A stretch of DNA of 64,000 nucleotides from the NCBI GenBank assembly GCA_035048495.1, contig CM068544.1:48633893-48697892 (forward strand). The letters are read 5' to 3'. Source of the DNA: Euptelea pleiosperma (taxonomy: Eukaryota; Streptophyta; Magnoliopsida; Ranunculales; Eupteleaceae). A program made the translations under genes and the position numbers. The notes beneath the pieces are model-generated. The model saw only the letters and a program-made list of their open reading frames with translations. It searched no databases and was not told where the DNA came from. The stretch's first letter is position 1. Every line of letters starts with the position of its first letter. This document shows, in pieces, positions 49,674 to 60,650 of the stretch.

Positions 49674-50179
49674 CTGGGCCAGCTCTACCTTAAGGCTATT
49701 AAGGCAGTCACCTAAGGGCCCTTGGTGAGAGAAGGACTAACCACATGGATCTTTAGCCCACTCTTTATTGGATATATAAACCAAAAATCAACCTGATTGA
49801 TTGTCTCTAGCCATAGATTTTAGTACTTTTAGGACATGATTCTAGCCGTTGGATTCAAGCATGTTTTTTGGGTAGTAAATCCAATGACTAGAAATCATCA
49901 ATCAAGTTGATTTTTAGTGTGTTTATCCACCAATAGGTGGGCTGAACATCCATGCAGTCATTGGGCCCAAAAAATGATCTACGTAGGACCACGAGAGTCC
50001 TTTGCATCTAATTTTTTATGTATTTTTTTATTATCAAGAATAATTTTTATATAAAAATTTTCAATAATATAGAGTTTAATTTTTAATTAATATCATATAT
50101 ATTAATATTTTAAATATAACAAAAAGGCCTTATATAGAGTTTTTCTTCTTAGGCCTCAACTTGTATCGAGACGGCCCTG
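49674..50179. mobile_element. hAT-like element with degenerate 8-bp duplication
   Basis: Ends CTGGGCCAGCTCTACC and the complement of CAGGGCCGTCTCGATAC. Flanks GCTACGTG (49,666-49,673) and GCCACATG (50,180-50,187) differ at two bases. A foldback repeat is nested at about 49,750-49,975. The right part matches window positions 1-190. The element itself sits in a CACGTGG foldback. Confidence 0.55.
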
Positions 50180-50565
50180 GCCACATGGTGCAGTTTTACA
50201 GGACATTGGCCATATGAATTTTTCGCCAATCCATGGATGGGCCTACAAATAAAAAATCAGCCTGATCAATGATTTATAAGTGTTGGATTGGAGTCATTCT
50301 CATGGGTTGATTTTAACCCTAGGAATTTGAGAATTATTTACCATCATTCAGTACAAGGATCCAAAGGTTCGAAATCACCAATCAAATTGATTTTTGGTGC
50401 ACATTTTCTCCAAAAAAATGCTACCCAATGGGTAATAACAAAATTTAAAAAAAAAATGTGTACTTGAGGCCATTGACTATCAGAAGAAGCAAGAGATCTA
50501 CGGTCCACTAGGTAGGTAAAATGACTATTTTAACCTTTGCAGTTGTTGTTGGTATATAGAAGCAA

Positions 50566-50935
50566 GGTTTAAAGGAGGCCATTTTAACGGTTAAACGGAC
50601 TGGGGGATTACTGTTTAAACGCCATTAAAACGGATTGAAACGGCCAGGGGCAAAAATGGAAAAAAATAGAATTAAACGGGTTTTAACGGAAAAAAAACAG
50701 AAAAAATGGCACTGAAATTCAAATTTTGAAATTTTTAAAAAATGGAATTTAACGGAATTGAACGGATTTAACGGCCGTTTTTTTCACAAAATTTTTCAGA
50801 ATAAAACGGCTGTGTAAACGATTTTAACGGCCGTTAAAAGAAAAAAACGGCCATTTTTTTCAAAACCGATAAAACGTGTTTAAACGGTTTTAACGGAAAC
50901 GGACTCCTTTAAATGGCCGTTAAAACCGTGTATAG
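50566..50935. repeat. TTAAACGG-rich foldback repeat
   Basis: Edges CAAGGTTTAAAGGAGGCC and GGCCGTTAAAACCG; the interior is built of TTTTAACGG and TTAAACGG words on both strands. Same style as 4.8-7.1 kb but with A in place of TA. Confidence 0.5.
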
Positions 50936-51316
50936 AAGTATAGAACACATAGATCTCTTGAATCCAATGGTCAATAACCTCAACCCATTACCCATTAGAT
51001 GGCTCTAGAAATACTCTAATATGATAATCAATAATTTTTTGCAGATTAAATCGATAATAACTGTTATGACCGACCTATAAAAAAAAAAAACCATTATGAC
51101 CGCTTAATGGGTCAAAGAACGGTCAAAATTTTATTCATTTATCTTCTCGGGTTCAGTTTTCAGCTAAACATAAATAATGGTTAACAGCCATTATTTTTAA
51201 AATAACATTTAACGCCTCTTGTAACCATTAAATACAAAAGTATATTACCATTGCGTTACAACTATTTGTTTAAGCCAAGCAACATATGTTGTTGTTTTGT
51301 TGCTTTGACGCAGATA

Positions 51317-51477
51317 TCTATATAACAAAACAGGACGGTTGTCTCCCCCTCTTATCCGACTTCATAAAGGATGGCTGAGATCTTATCACACCAAATGGAC
51401 AGTGGATCTCAGCCACTCATACCCAATTTTGACAAATGCTTTGTCGATGAGTGCTGTGGGCACGGGTCACCTACTAT
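51317..51477 (+). mobile_element. Helitron-like short element, single copy
   Basis: Starts TCTATATAACAAAACAGG after an A, carries GAGATCTTATCAC and GTGGATCTCAGCCACTC, and ends GGGTCACCTACTAT, where a CTAG would be expected. Confidence 0.5.
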
Positions 51478-51699
51478 TTACCTATATATAAGGAATGAAA
51501 TGGGTTGGATTTACATATAGCCCAAGGGTCAGGCTTAGGAGCCCCACTTTTTATGCCTTGAGAGGGGTGTTACCGTTAAAATGGATTGAAACGGCCATGG
51601 GCAAAAATGAAGGAACAAAACTAGTGCTGAGATTCAAATTTTAAAATTTAAAATTTAAAAATTAAAAATTAAAAAAAAAATAGAATTTAACAGAATTTT

Positions 51700-52206
51700 A
51701 ATAGTTTTCTTATACCCCTCTTATCTTATATGGCTTCAATAATGAATGGCTGAGATCCACTATGCTTCATATCGATGGCTGAGATTAACTCCTACCTGAT
51801 TTTGACAAACACTTTGTCGGAAAGTGCCGCGGGCACGAGCCACCGACGCATATATCAAGACAACTCAATTGTATTCTCTTATCTTATCCATCCATCTAAT
51901 GTGGATGGTTAGATAAAGAGTGGTTGAGATCAAATCCATCGATCTAAAGTGGACAGTTAGATTTCAGCCACTCAATCCACCTCATTTGACCTCAATTTAT
52001 TCAAAATTTAAATTTCAACACCGTTATTTTTTGTTATTTCTGTTCTTTTCCCATTTCTCCCTCTATGCGTTACAATCCGTTATAACAGCCGTTATAATGG
52101 AAAAAATGGTAACGCCCCAGTCCGTTATACAGTTTGAATGCCGAAGGCACCTAATTTTTGCAAACGCTTTTGTCGGAGAATGCCGTGGGCATTGGCCATT
52201 TACAAT
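51700..52206 (+). repeat. Diverged Helitron-like units with TAACGG insertion
   Basis: About 51,700-51,850 resembles one unit (ATTTTGACAAACACTTTGTC, GTGCCGCGGGCACGAGCC). About 51,850-52,206 is a longer unit with TAACGG-type sequence inside, ending ATGCCGTGGGCATTGGCC. The same pair of unit types recurs at 53,358-53,854. Confidence 0.5.
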
Positions 52207-53357
52207 TCTATATAACAAAACACATTGGTTGTCTCCCTACTTGTACTTCCTCTTATAAGCATCAATAAAGAAGGCCCGAGATCTAATCATCTCCCAAATG
52301 GATGGTGGATCTCTGCCACTCATCTGATTTTGGCAAATTCTTTGTCGAGGAGTGCCGATGGCACGGGGCACCCACTAGTCTATATAACAAAACAGGGAAG
52401 TTGTCTCCCCTCTTATCTGGCTTCATAAAGAATGGCCAAGATCTTATCCCCCCAATGGACGGTGGATCTCCACCACTCACCCGATTTTGGCAAATGCTTT
52501 GTCAGGGAGTGCAGTGGGCACGGGCCTCCCACTATCTATATAACAAATTAGCTCAGTTGTCTCCTACTCTTATAGGCTTCACATATAGATGGCTGAGATC
52601 TTATCCGCAATTGGACAGTGGATCTCAACCACTCACACCCGATTTGGGCACATGCTTTGTCGGGGAGTACCGTGGGCACGGGCCACCCACTATTCTATAT
52701 AACAAAACAGGGAAGTTGTCTCCCCATTTATACCCCCTCGTATCTATTTCAACAAAGAAGGGCCAAGATATTATCTCCAAAATAGACATGGATCTCAGCC
52801 ACGCACACCTGATTTTGGCAAAAAATTTGTTGGAGAGTTCCATGGGCATGGGTCACCCACTATCTATCAATGTAACAAAATAGGGAAGTTGTCTCCCCAC
52901 TTATACCCCTTCTTATATGTTTCAACAAAGAAGGGCCAAGATCTTATCCCCTAACTAGACGGGGGATCTCAACCACTCACACCCAATTTTGGCAAATACT
53001 TTGTCCGGAATTACTGTGGCCACCCACTATCTATATAACAAATCAACTTAGTGGTTACCCCCTCTTATAGGCTTCATATATAGATGGTTGAGATCTAATC
53101 CGCAATTGGACAGTGGATCTCAGCCACTCACACCAATTTGGGCAAATGCTTTGTTGGGGAGTGCTGTGGACACGGGCCACCCACTAGTCTATATAACAAG
53201 TGATAGTGGTTGTCTTCCCACTTATACTCCTTCTTATAGGCTTCAATAAAGAAGGGTCGAGATCTTATTCCCCAATTGGACAGTGGATCTTAGCCACTCA
53301 CACCTGATTTTGACAAATACTTTGTCGGGGAGTGTTGTGGGCACGAGCCACCCACTA
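52207..53357 (+). mobile_element. Head-to-tail array of seven Helitron-like units
   Basis: Units start at TCTATATAAC or a close variant: 52,207; 52,379; 52,535; 52,694; 52,863; 53,030; 53,188; the last ends at 53,357 (lengths 156-172 bp). Each ends in GTGCCGTGGGCACGGGCCAC-like hairpin sequence and CCCACTA or CCCACTAG immediately before the next TCTATATAAC. Units differ from each other by many substitutions, so the array is old or built from different copies. Small ORFs across it have no family resemblance. Confidence 0.65.
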
Positions 53358-54018
53358 TCTATATAACAAATGACAGTGGTTGTCTTGTATCCCCTCTTAT
53401 CTTATATTGCTTCAATAATGAGTGGTTGAGATCCACTATGCTTCACATCACTGGTTAAGATTAACTCCCACCCAATTTTAACAAATACTTTGTCAAAGAG
53501 TGTCGCGCGGGCACGGGCCACCCACACATATAACAAAATAACTCAGTTGTATTCTCTTATCTTATCCATTTATTTAATGTGGACAGGTAGATAAAGAGTA
53601 GTTGAGATCAAATCCATGGATCTAATGTGGACGGTTAGATTTCAGCCACTCAATCCGCCTCATTTGACTTCAATTTATTCAAAATTTGAATTTCAACACC
53701 GTTATTTTTTATTATTTATGTTATTTTCTCATTTCTCCCTCCGTGCGTGCGTTGTAATCCGTTATAATGGAAAAAAATGGTAACGCCCTAGTCCGTTATA
53801 CCGTTCGAGTGCCCAAACGCTTGAAGAATGCAGTGGGCACGGGCCATTTACTAGTCTATATAACAAGTGATAATGGTTGTCTCCCCACTTATAATCCTTC
53901 TTATAGGCTTCAATAAAGAAGGGCCGAGATCTTATTCCCCAACTGGACAGTGGATCTCAGCCACTCACACTCGATTTTGACAAATACTTTGTCAGGGAGT
54001 GCCGTGGGCATGGGCTAG
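53358..54018 (+). mobile_element. Continuation of the Helitron-like array
   Basis: A diverged unit (53,358 to about 53,525), a long unit with TAACGG-type insert (about 53,526-53,854) and a standard unit 53,855-54,018 ending CTAG followed by T. The order repeats that of 51,700-52,378. Confidence 0.58.
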
Positions 54019-54402
54019 TGTGATACATAGAAAGAAATATGGAGAAAATGCAAACAAGATTGAATTAAAATGGAATTGAAAGAAAAATAAAATAAAAGAT
54101 TATCTTTTCATTGAGTTGGCAGCATCTATGTTTTGATTTTTTTTTTTTTATTCTTTTCTTAGGCGTTTTGAAGTTGTTTTGTTGAAGATACAACTTAGGG
54201 GCGTTTGGTTAGTTTGGATGTGCTTCATACATCTACACGACTGGCGCACTTGGTAGATCGCACGTGCCGTCGCCGCTGGTTAAAGTAAAAAAGACGTTTA
54301 CTTTAAACTTTTCTAATAAGTCTGTCAAATTTCTACTTTCGTCTCACTGTCATTATGAATGGCTACACTAGAGAACACCACCATCATGGGAGTCTGGCTT
54401 CT

Positions 54403-54749
54403 ATAGGACCGGGTCCTATACAAAACTTGAGAGGACTGTTCCTAAAATGCCACGTGCCTCACTCTTTTGGGCCCACTGACTCGTGATTGATGATTTCTAG
54501 CTAGCAGTTGGATTTTAGCTTTTTTCTGTTTTCATGGGCTCCATTATCAAGCCTATGGATAAATTCTAACCCATAAAGCCCATGAAAGAAATGCTCAATC
54601 CAACAGCTTGAAATCAACAATCAGGTTGATTATTTGTGTGCAAGGGTGTCCAAACATTCATAACTCATAGGGTCAGTGGGCCGCAAGAGTGTGCCACATC
54701 GCATTTTTGAAAGGGGGTCCTTTCAAAATCCGTATAGGACCTGGCCCTA
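54403..54749. mobile_element. MITE with TAGGACCGGGTCCTATAC ends
   Basis: Left TAGGACCGGGTCCTATAC, right the complement of TAGGGCCAGGTCCTATAC. Arms hold GCCACGTGCCTCACTC and GGGCCCACTGAC words. No ORF, target duplication unclear. From 54,750 to 55,640 I see no gene; an open stretch at 54,942-55,346 lacks recognisable features. Confidence 0.55.
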
Positions 54750-55639
54750 ATAGACTAGGTTGGCCCAGTAGGGATGTGTTGGGCTTGATTTAAGGGCCTA
54801 ACAACATAATAAGTTGGCCACTGGGCCCTTGTATTACTGATAAAATAAAGGCCCTTGTCTTTTCTCCAAACAAGATCTGTCTTGGGGCTTGACAAGTTAT
54901 GATGTGATAATAAACTAGGGATAAGATATTATGACTCTTAACTAGATTTGGGCCCCGCCCATGATTATTTGGTGGGCTAAGTTTGAGCTAAAATGAACAC
55001 GAGCCTTGAGTCCTTGACTGATACGAATTTGAGGCCTGGGGTCGGTCTTATTCCTTACCACCCACATCTTCCCACCACGCCGGCACTTCCCTACCCGTGC
55101 TCGGATCCTACAATTTCCGGCTGCATAAAGGTATAGGCACTCTAAATCCGTGCCAAGTGAGTAAATATACAGAAGGAAGAACGGGTCGGGATCAGGGGAC
55201 TTGCCTTTTTGCAGTCGTCTTTTCACTCGTGTTCTCGGCCATGGACTTCGAGCCAAACCTACCTTCAGATCAGCATCGCAATGCATTATCTTCTGAAAGA
55301 TGCAATGGAGAATAAAAACTCGTAGAATAACTGAATGAAACATCAACAGCTTTATTAAATTTAAATTTATTTACAATGAATATAACATTTGGGACACCGG
55401 GTATAAATTAAGGGGGTTTCGCAGGCTGGGCCGTGTGGCTTGAGAAAACAGGCCATACGGCCCGGCCCATGAAACACTCTTGACAGACTGGGCCACTGGC
55501 TCAAAGGTCATACCCAATCACAGTCCACATGCATAGCAGCAGGCTGTGCCCTGCCCGTGGGTTCAAAATTATACCCAAGCACAGACCACATGCATAGCGG
55601 GCCGGCAGGCAAAATTTACACCTTTAGTTGTGAGTTGTA

Positions 55640-55985
55640 AGTACCAGCAACACTCTAAGAGACCACTGACCTTATGGATCTTTGGCTTATCCCTAGGTAG
55701 ACTTCTATACCAAAATTCAACCTGATTAGTGATTTCAAACCTTTGGATCTGAGTACCCAAAATAATGCTCGTAATCTACAGTAAAAGAAAAACCACGGAA
55801 AAGACTCTAATTCAACGGATAAAAATTACTAACATGTTGATTTTTGGCATGTAAGTCAATCTAGGATGGGCCAACATTCATATGGTCAGTGCCGGTGGTC
55901 TCTAAGAGTGCCACGTGGCTCAGACTGTGGTCCGTCATCAACGTTGACAAGCCCCACAATCACTGACGTGCCGCCCCTAGGTTAA
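55640..55985. repeat. CACGTGG-type foldback repeat
   Basis: Left arm AACACTCTAAGAGACCACTG to CAACCTGATTAGTGATTTC; right arm AGTGCCACGTGGCTCAGAC and CATCAACGTTGACAAG. The outer left arm is missing. Confidence 0.5.
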
Positions 55986-56485
55986 ATTAATAAGTTTAAA
56001 ACCTCCCTACCAACCAAGCTTTGGCTAACTAGAACCTTCTTTGTCATCTTATTTAGTTTTATATTCAAAGCGGATAAAACCGCGTTGCCTATTGAAAGTG
56101 GATAAAACCGCGTGACCTTTATTCAACCTGAGCACCAAAAAAATACCAAAGTACAACGAGCTATATACCACAATAGTCTTCAACGCAGGGTCACAACTCA
56201 CTACTTACCAAAATAACCATCAGCGCTCATAAATACAAAACTTCTTAAGATTTTGTTGGTAAAATTTTGTAAAAACATGGAGCTAATGCCATCTATGATT
56301 TATAAACCAATAACCAGACGAGGGGTGCCACTTGCCACTCGATGGCATCTGAGTAGTCCGTCGGTAAAGTTGATGACAGACTCTATGAGCCATGTGGCTC
56401 ACTCTTAGAGACTACTGACGGTATGGATGTTTGGCCCATCCCAAAGCACTAATTAATCAGGCAGATTCATGGTATGGGGTCCACC

Positions 56486-57426
56486 CAGGGCTGTCTTAAT
56501 ACAAGTTGAGGCCTTAGGCGAAAAGTCTAAATAAGGCCCTTTTTTTTTTTCAGAAATACCCCTAAACCTAAGTGAGAAGATGTCCTCTGAAAAATGTGTT
56601 ATTTCAATGTTTTCAAAAAAAATAAAAAATTATAAATTAAAAACACGTTTTTCAAGGAGAATTCAATGATTGATACAATGGTTGCATACTTTTAAGTCTG
56701 CTAAATGTCCCTTGAAAAATGTGTTAGTTCGATGTTTTTTAAAAAATATTTTATAAATTAAAAATATATTTTTCAAAGAAAATTCAATGGTGGATGCAAT
56801 GTTTGCATACTTTTAAGTCAAACAATTGCAGACTAGATGAGTAAAACTTGTGTCACAATATGTTGTGATGGAAGCCGGTCACAGCATTCAATGCGAGCCA
56901 CATGGCATACTATTAGAGGACAATGACCGTATGGATGTTTGGCTAGTCCCTCAGTGGACCGGTACACAAAAAATCAGCTTGATTAGTGATTTCTAACTGA
57001 TTCGGTTGAAGTTATTTTCATGGGTTGATTTTAACGGTAAGAATCTGAGCATTATTGAGCATTATTTGGGTGCAAATATCCAAAGGTTTTAAATCACTAA
57101 TCAGGCTATTTTTGGTTTGTAGGTCCACTGAGGGACTGGCCAAACATCCATAAGGTCAGCGCCCTCTGATCGTGTGCCATGTGGCTCGTCTTGAGTGCTG
57201 TGACCGGCTTCCGTCACAACATCTTATGACACAAGTTTTACTCAGACTAGATTTGTTCGGCTGTAGCACAGTCTTGTGTGATTGGATGAGCCTGACACAA
57301 ATGGACAGGTGGGGACTTTTCATAAAAAATTATTATAAATATTTAGAATTTTCTGAAATTTGGGGGCCTTACCTGGCGGGGGTCTTAGGCAACCGCCTCA
57401 TCTGCCTAATGGTCAAGCCAGGCCTG
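56486..57426. mobile_element. hAT-like element with perfect 8-bp target duplication
   Basis: 941 bp; ends CAGGGCTGTCTTAAT and the complement of CAGGCCTGGCTTGAC. Flanked by GGTCCACC at 56,478-56,485 and 57,427-57,434. No transposase ORF. Itself interrupted by the MITE at 56,839-57,243. Confidence 0.72.
56839..57243. mobile_element. Mutator-type MITE with perfect 9-bp target duplication
   Basis: Ends GAGTAAAACTTGTGTCACAA and the complement of GAGTAAAACTTGTGTCATAA; flanked by AGACTAGAT at 56,830-56,838 and 57,244-57,252. The interior is the CACGTGG foldback core. Length is 405 bp. Confidence 0.75.
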
Positions 57427-57639
57427 GGTCCACCTAGGGATGGGCCAAACCTTCATATGGTCATTGGTTTCTAAGAGTGTGCCACATGGTTCATATTGTG
57501 GTCCATCATCAACATCCGTTAGCAAAGTTCTATTCTCACCAATCCCCTATTGACACATAAACACATATAGCTTAGTTGGCAGTAATAAAAATCCAACTCA
57601 ATAAAATGCTGGTGCCTATTCTAAAAATGGTCTCTTTCT

Positions 57640-58160
57640 GCGAATTAAATTAAATCTCTAATAAGGAAAAATTAGGTTGGTCGTCGTATTCTCTGTGCAA
57701 AGAAAGAAAACAGGACACGTTCCAATGTAACAGTTTCGGTTTTGGACAAGATATGTTCTGCCCCATCCAAGAGGGTGCCCCTTGATAATTAATATTCGCG
57801 GGTCGATGTCTCGATGATGTTGAGAAAAATGCAGTACACAACCGGATATACAAGAAGAAAAATAAATAAAATAATCTAAAAAAAAGAAAAATTCAAAGAC
57901 ACGAATATTCACGTGGTTCGACAATGTGCCTACGTCCATCACAAATTATAAGGCAAAGTCTCTCTCGCATAATTTCTAAGAAAAATCCACACGTTACTAA
58001 GGGTTTTTATATCCAAAGCAAAAGTACACTCAGATGTAAGCCATTAGATTTTAGGTTACAAGAGATTGGATGGTCAAGATTAAAGACCTCTTTCTTTTCT
58101 AACAAGAAATCTCTATTTTTTTTGTATTCACCGTGTAAACCCTATTATTGGAAAGTTTCT
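57640..58160. other. Unassigned intergenic segment
   Basis: No gene is supported. It contains the phrase CACGTGGTTCGACAATGTG followed by CCTACGTCCATC at about 57,910-57,940, which looks like a dispersed-repeat motif, but I could not assign a family. Confidence 0.25.
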
Positions 58161-58339
58161 AACAAATGACAGTTGCTTCTTTCTTTGCTCCCAAGTATTT
58201 CTCTTGGGCCTTGTTTGGCTGTAGAGTTTTTCGTGCCCTGTCTCACAGAAGGATCAATCCTCAAATTAGGCGTAGATTGAACTTTAAAGTATGTAGAAGA
58301 CATAACTTTGAGAAAATGTTGTCTGTGGATTATTTCCCC

Positions 58340-58650
58340 ACAGTACACATAAAAATGCACCACCTGGTACACTATTTCGGGCCCACTAACGCATGAATGA
58401 TCAGCCCTCCACCTAATGGATCTACACACGACAATCAGCCTGATTTGTAATCTCTAGCTGTTGGATTCCAACGTTTTTCATGGCATTATATCTAACCGTT
58501 GGATTTGAGTTTTGTTTTGGGATAGTTAGATTGAGGGGCTGGAGATCACCAATCAGGCTGATTTTTGGTGTGTAGATCCATCAAGTGGTGGGCCAATTCA
58601 TGGGTCGGGCCAAAAGAATATACCAGGTGGGTCGTTTTATGCGCTCTTCA
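58340..58650. repeat. Foldback repeat near the C2H2 gene promoter
   Basis: Left CACCTGGTACACTATTTCGG with GGGCCCACTAACG; right GTGTGTAGATCCATCAAGTG and GGGCCAAAAGAATATACCAG. TTGGATTCCA / TTGGATTTGAG words lie in the centre. Confidence 0.45.
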
Positions 58651-59136
58651 CAGTCATGGTCACATTTGAATGTACTCATTTACGGTGTTGACATGGTCCA
58701 ACGGTTCACACTACACACAATTCGGATGCTCCTTTCATATTTTCATATTTATGGACATTCTTGTGGGCCATCGCGTAAAAAATCAGCCAATTGGATGGAT
58801 GAGCGAATGCCGGAGATCAAATTAAACCGGGTTCGAGTGTAAAAAAGGGTGTGGAATGAGGATGTTGAGATGGTAGGACAGGTTGGAAAACGAAATACCT
58901 GTTGGCGTACGGTCGATCAAAAAGGTCTGGGCATTTAAAACTTTATCAAGGAGAGAGAGAGAGAGAATGAGTGAGAGAAGGGAGTGAGGAGGAGGAAGGA
59001 GTGTTAATTGTTAAATGAAGAGATTGCTGGGTAGAGAGTGGGAGTGAAAAGCGCGCGCGTGTGTGGGTTGAGAACTCAGGAATCAGGAGAGTACTAAAAC
59101 CTTTCTCTTCATCCCTGTTTTTGAGATTTTTCTCCA

Positions 59137-59855
59137 ATGCTCCAGAACAGCAACAACAACGAAAAGCCCTGTTTTCTCATAGCTTGGTCTCTCACGGGTA
59201 AGCGAGGAAGACAAGCCACCATCCATGACACCTCCACCACCACTATCGCTTCCTCTTCATCTTCTTCCTCTGAAGACCATGAGACAGCTCATTTCCTTCT
59301 AATGCTCTCCTCCACCACCACCACCACACCACAACATCAACTACAGATCATCGATGCGAGAGCTGTGGAAAGACCTTCGCATCACACCAAGCTCTCGGAG
59401 GACATCGCTCTAGTCATGTCAAGGTAAAGAAGACACGGATCGTCCTTGTTGACGTCGACGACGAGGACGACGACGACGGAGAAAGAAAAGAGACGGTGGA
59501 AGTGTTCGATCGGTTATCAATCGATGCGGATGGAGTGAAGAACAAAATGAAAAAGAAAAAGAAGCATGAGTGTTCGATCTGTAACAAAAGGTTTTCTTCT
59601 GGTCAGGCTCTTGGAGGTCACAAGAGACGCCATTGGGACAGAAAGCCTGCTGCCGCTGCTCTTGCTGCTCCAAACAACAATAACAACCATGCTGAAACAA
59701 ATAAGAAGAAGAGGAAGAAGAAGGAGAAGCTTATTAGCTCTATTTGTTTCGATCTCAATCTTCCACCACCACCACTATCATCAGATGAAGTCGAAGATGA
59801 GAACTTCTCCACCGAAGGATCATCGCCTGCATATCCATTAATGCCGTACTGTTAG
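59137..59855 (+). CDS. Two-finger C2H2 zinc-finger protein (ZAT-type), frame interrupted
   Basis: From ATG 59,137 the frame gives NEKPCFLIAWSLTGKRGRQ and then EDHETAHFLLMLSS, resembling the basic box and L-box that precede the fingers in ZAT repressors. Both fingers (CESCGKTFASHQALGGHRSSH split as CESC..., 59,355 on; CSICNKRF..QALGGHKRRH, 59,571 on) and the C-terminal DLNLPPPPL repressor (EAR) motif are in another frame, ending TAG at 59,853-59,855. That second frame has a stop at 59,280 and no upstream ATG. Either a small indel in the CAC/ACC repeat near 59,310-59,330 broke an intronless gene, or a 149-nt intron (59,198-59,346; GTAAGC...CTACAG) restores phase exactly at the cost of the N-terminal boxes. 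Role: nuclear transcriptional repressor, probably stress or development related. The upstream region 58,900-59,110 has a GA microsatellite and a CT-rich leader. Confidence 0.78.
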
Positions 59856-60107
59856 AGCTGAAACTCCCTTTTTTCCCTTCCATTCTGTACTGCTGTCTTT
59901 CCTTCTTTTCTTTTCTTTTTATAAAATTTGCTTGCCCTTTTGATTCAACTTTCCCAACAATGACGTTCATGTCCCTGTCTTTCTTAGTCTATCAGCTCTC
60001 CGTCGTTTCGCAACTGAAAATGGGTTTTTATGTGCATCAATTGTTGAGAATTGCTCGATGGTGGTTTTTTTTCCTTTCGTTTTTTCTTCTCTGATGAGCG
60101 ATGTTTG

Positions 60108-60245
60108 ATGTTTGACCCTCCCAAAATACTACACAGCACTCTTTCGGGCCGGTTACCCATGGATGTTTGACCCTCCCAAAATGCTACACAGCACAGCACT
60201 CTTTCGGGCCGGTTACCCATGGATGTTTGATCCTCCCAAAATACT
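60108..60245 (+). repeat. Tandem duplication of a ~68-bp foldback-arm segment
   Basis: Two copies of ATGTTTGACCCTCCCAAAAT then TACACAGCACTCTTTCGGGC and CGGTTACCCATGG, plus the start of a third; the second copy has an extra CACAG. Confidence 0.65.
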
Positions 60246-60407
60246 AGCCGTTGGATTCCAGCATTTTTTTGGTACTCAAATCCAATGGCTAGAAATCACG
60301 GAATCTGCTCATTTCCGTTGTGTAAATCCACCAAGGAGTGGACCAAACATGGATTCAGTTGGAAAAGGGTATAGTATACCACGTAGATGTCATTGTTTCC
60401 GCGAGTT

Positions 60408-60523
60408 CACTTTGCTCAGAGACGTCTCTGAGGATTTTCCGTCTCTTCACGGCCGAAACCCTTAAAAACAAGGTTTCGGAGGTGCATCTGACGGTGAAGA
60501 GACGTCTCTGAGCGAAAGTGGAT
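60408..60523. repeat. Short hairpin element with GCTCAGAGACGTCTC ends
   Basis: Left ACTTTGCTCAGAGACGTCTC, right GAGACGTCTCTGAGCGAAAG. The inner arms CGTCTCTTCACG and CGGTGAAGAG also pair. About 115 bp. Confidence 0.55.
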
Positions 60524-60650
60524 TCCTTTATTACTATTATTATTATTTTTTTTTTTTGTAGATTGCCAACGACATTCTGAGCCGAAGCGACACGATCTCA
60601 ACGTCGAATCACTGGGACGGTCAGTTGTTGGAAACTTGGAATATCTGTTA

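Larger units (their letters stand above)
56345..57535. repeat. Outer foldback repeat of a three-level transposon nest
   Basis: The left half (56,345-56,485) and right half (57,427-57,535) together make one CACGTGG foldback. The break lies at GGTCCACC, which is duplicated by the inserted hAT element. Confidence 0.6.

Noticed and set aside
52302..52883. 193-codon open frame across the Helitron-like array
   Set aside because: It spans four non-coding repeat units and has no family resemblance; the frame is open by chance and repetition.
52207..54018. CRISPR-like repeat-spacer array
   Set aside because: The units abut with no unique spacers and are about 160 bp in a plant genome; they are transposon-like, not CRISPR.
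54942..55346. 134-codon open frame on the minus strand
   Set aside because: No recognisable domain, odd composition and no neighbours of the same gene; it looks like chance in repeat-derived DNA.
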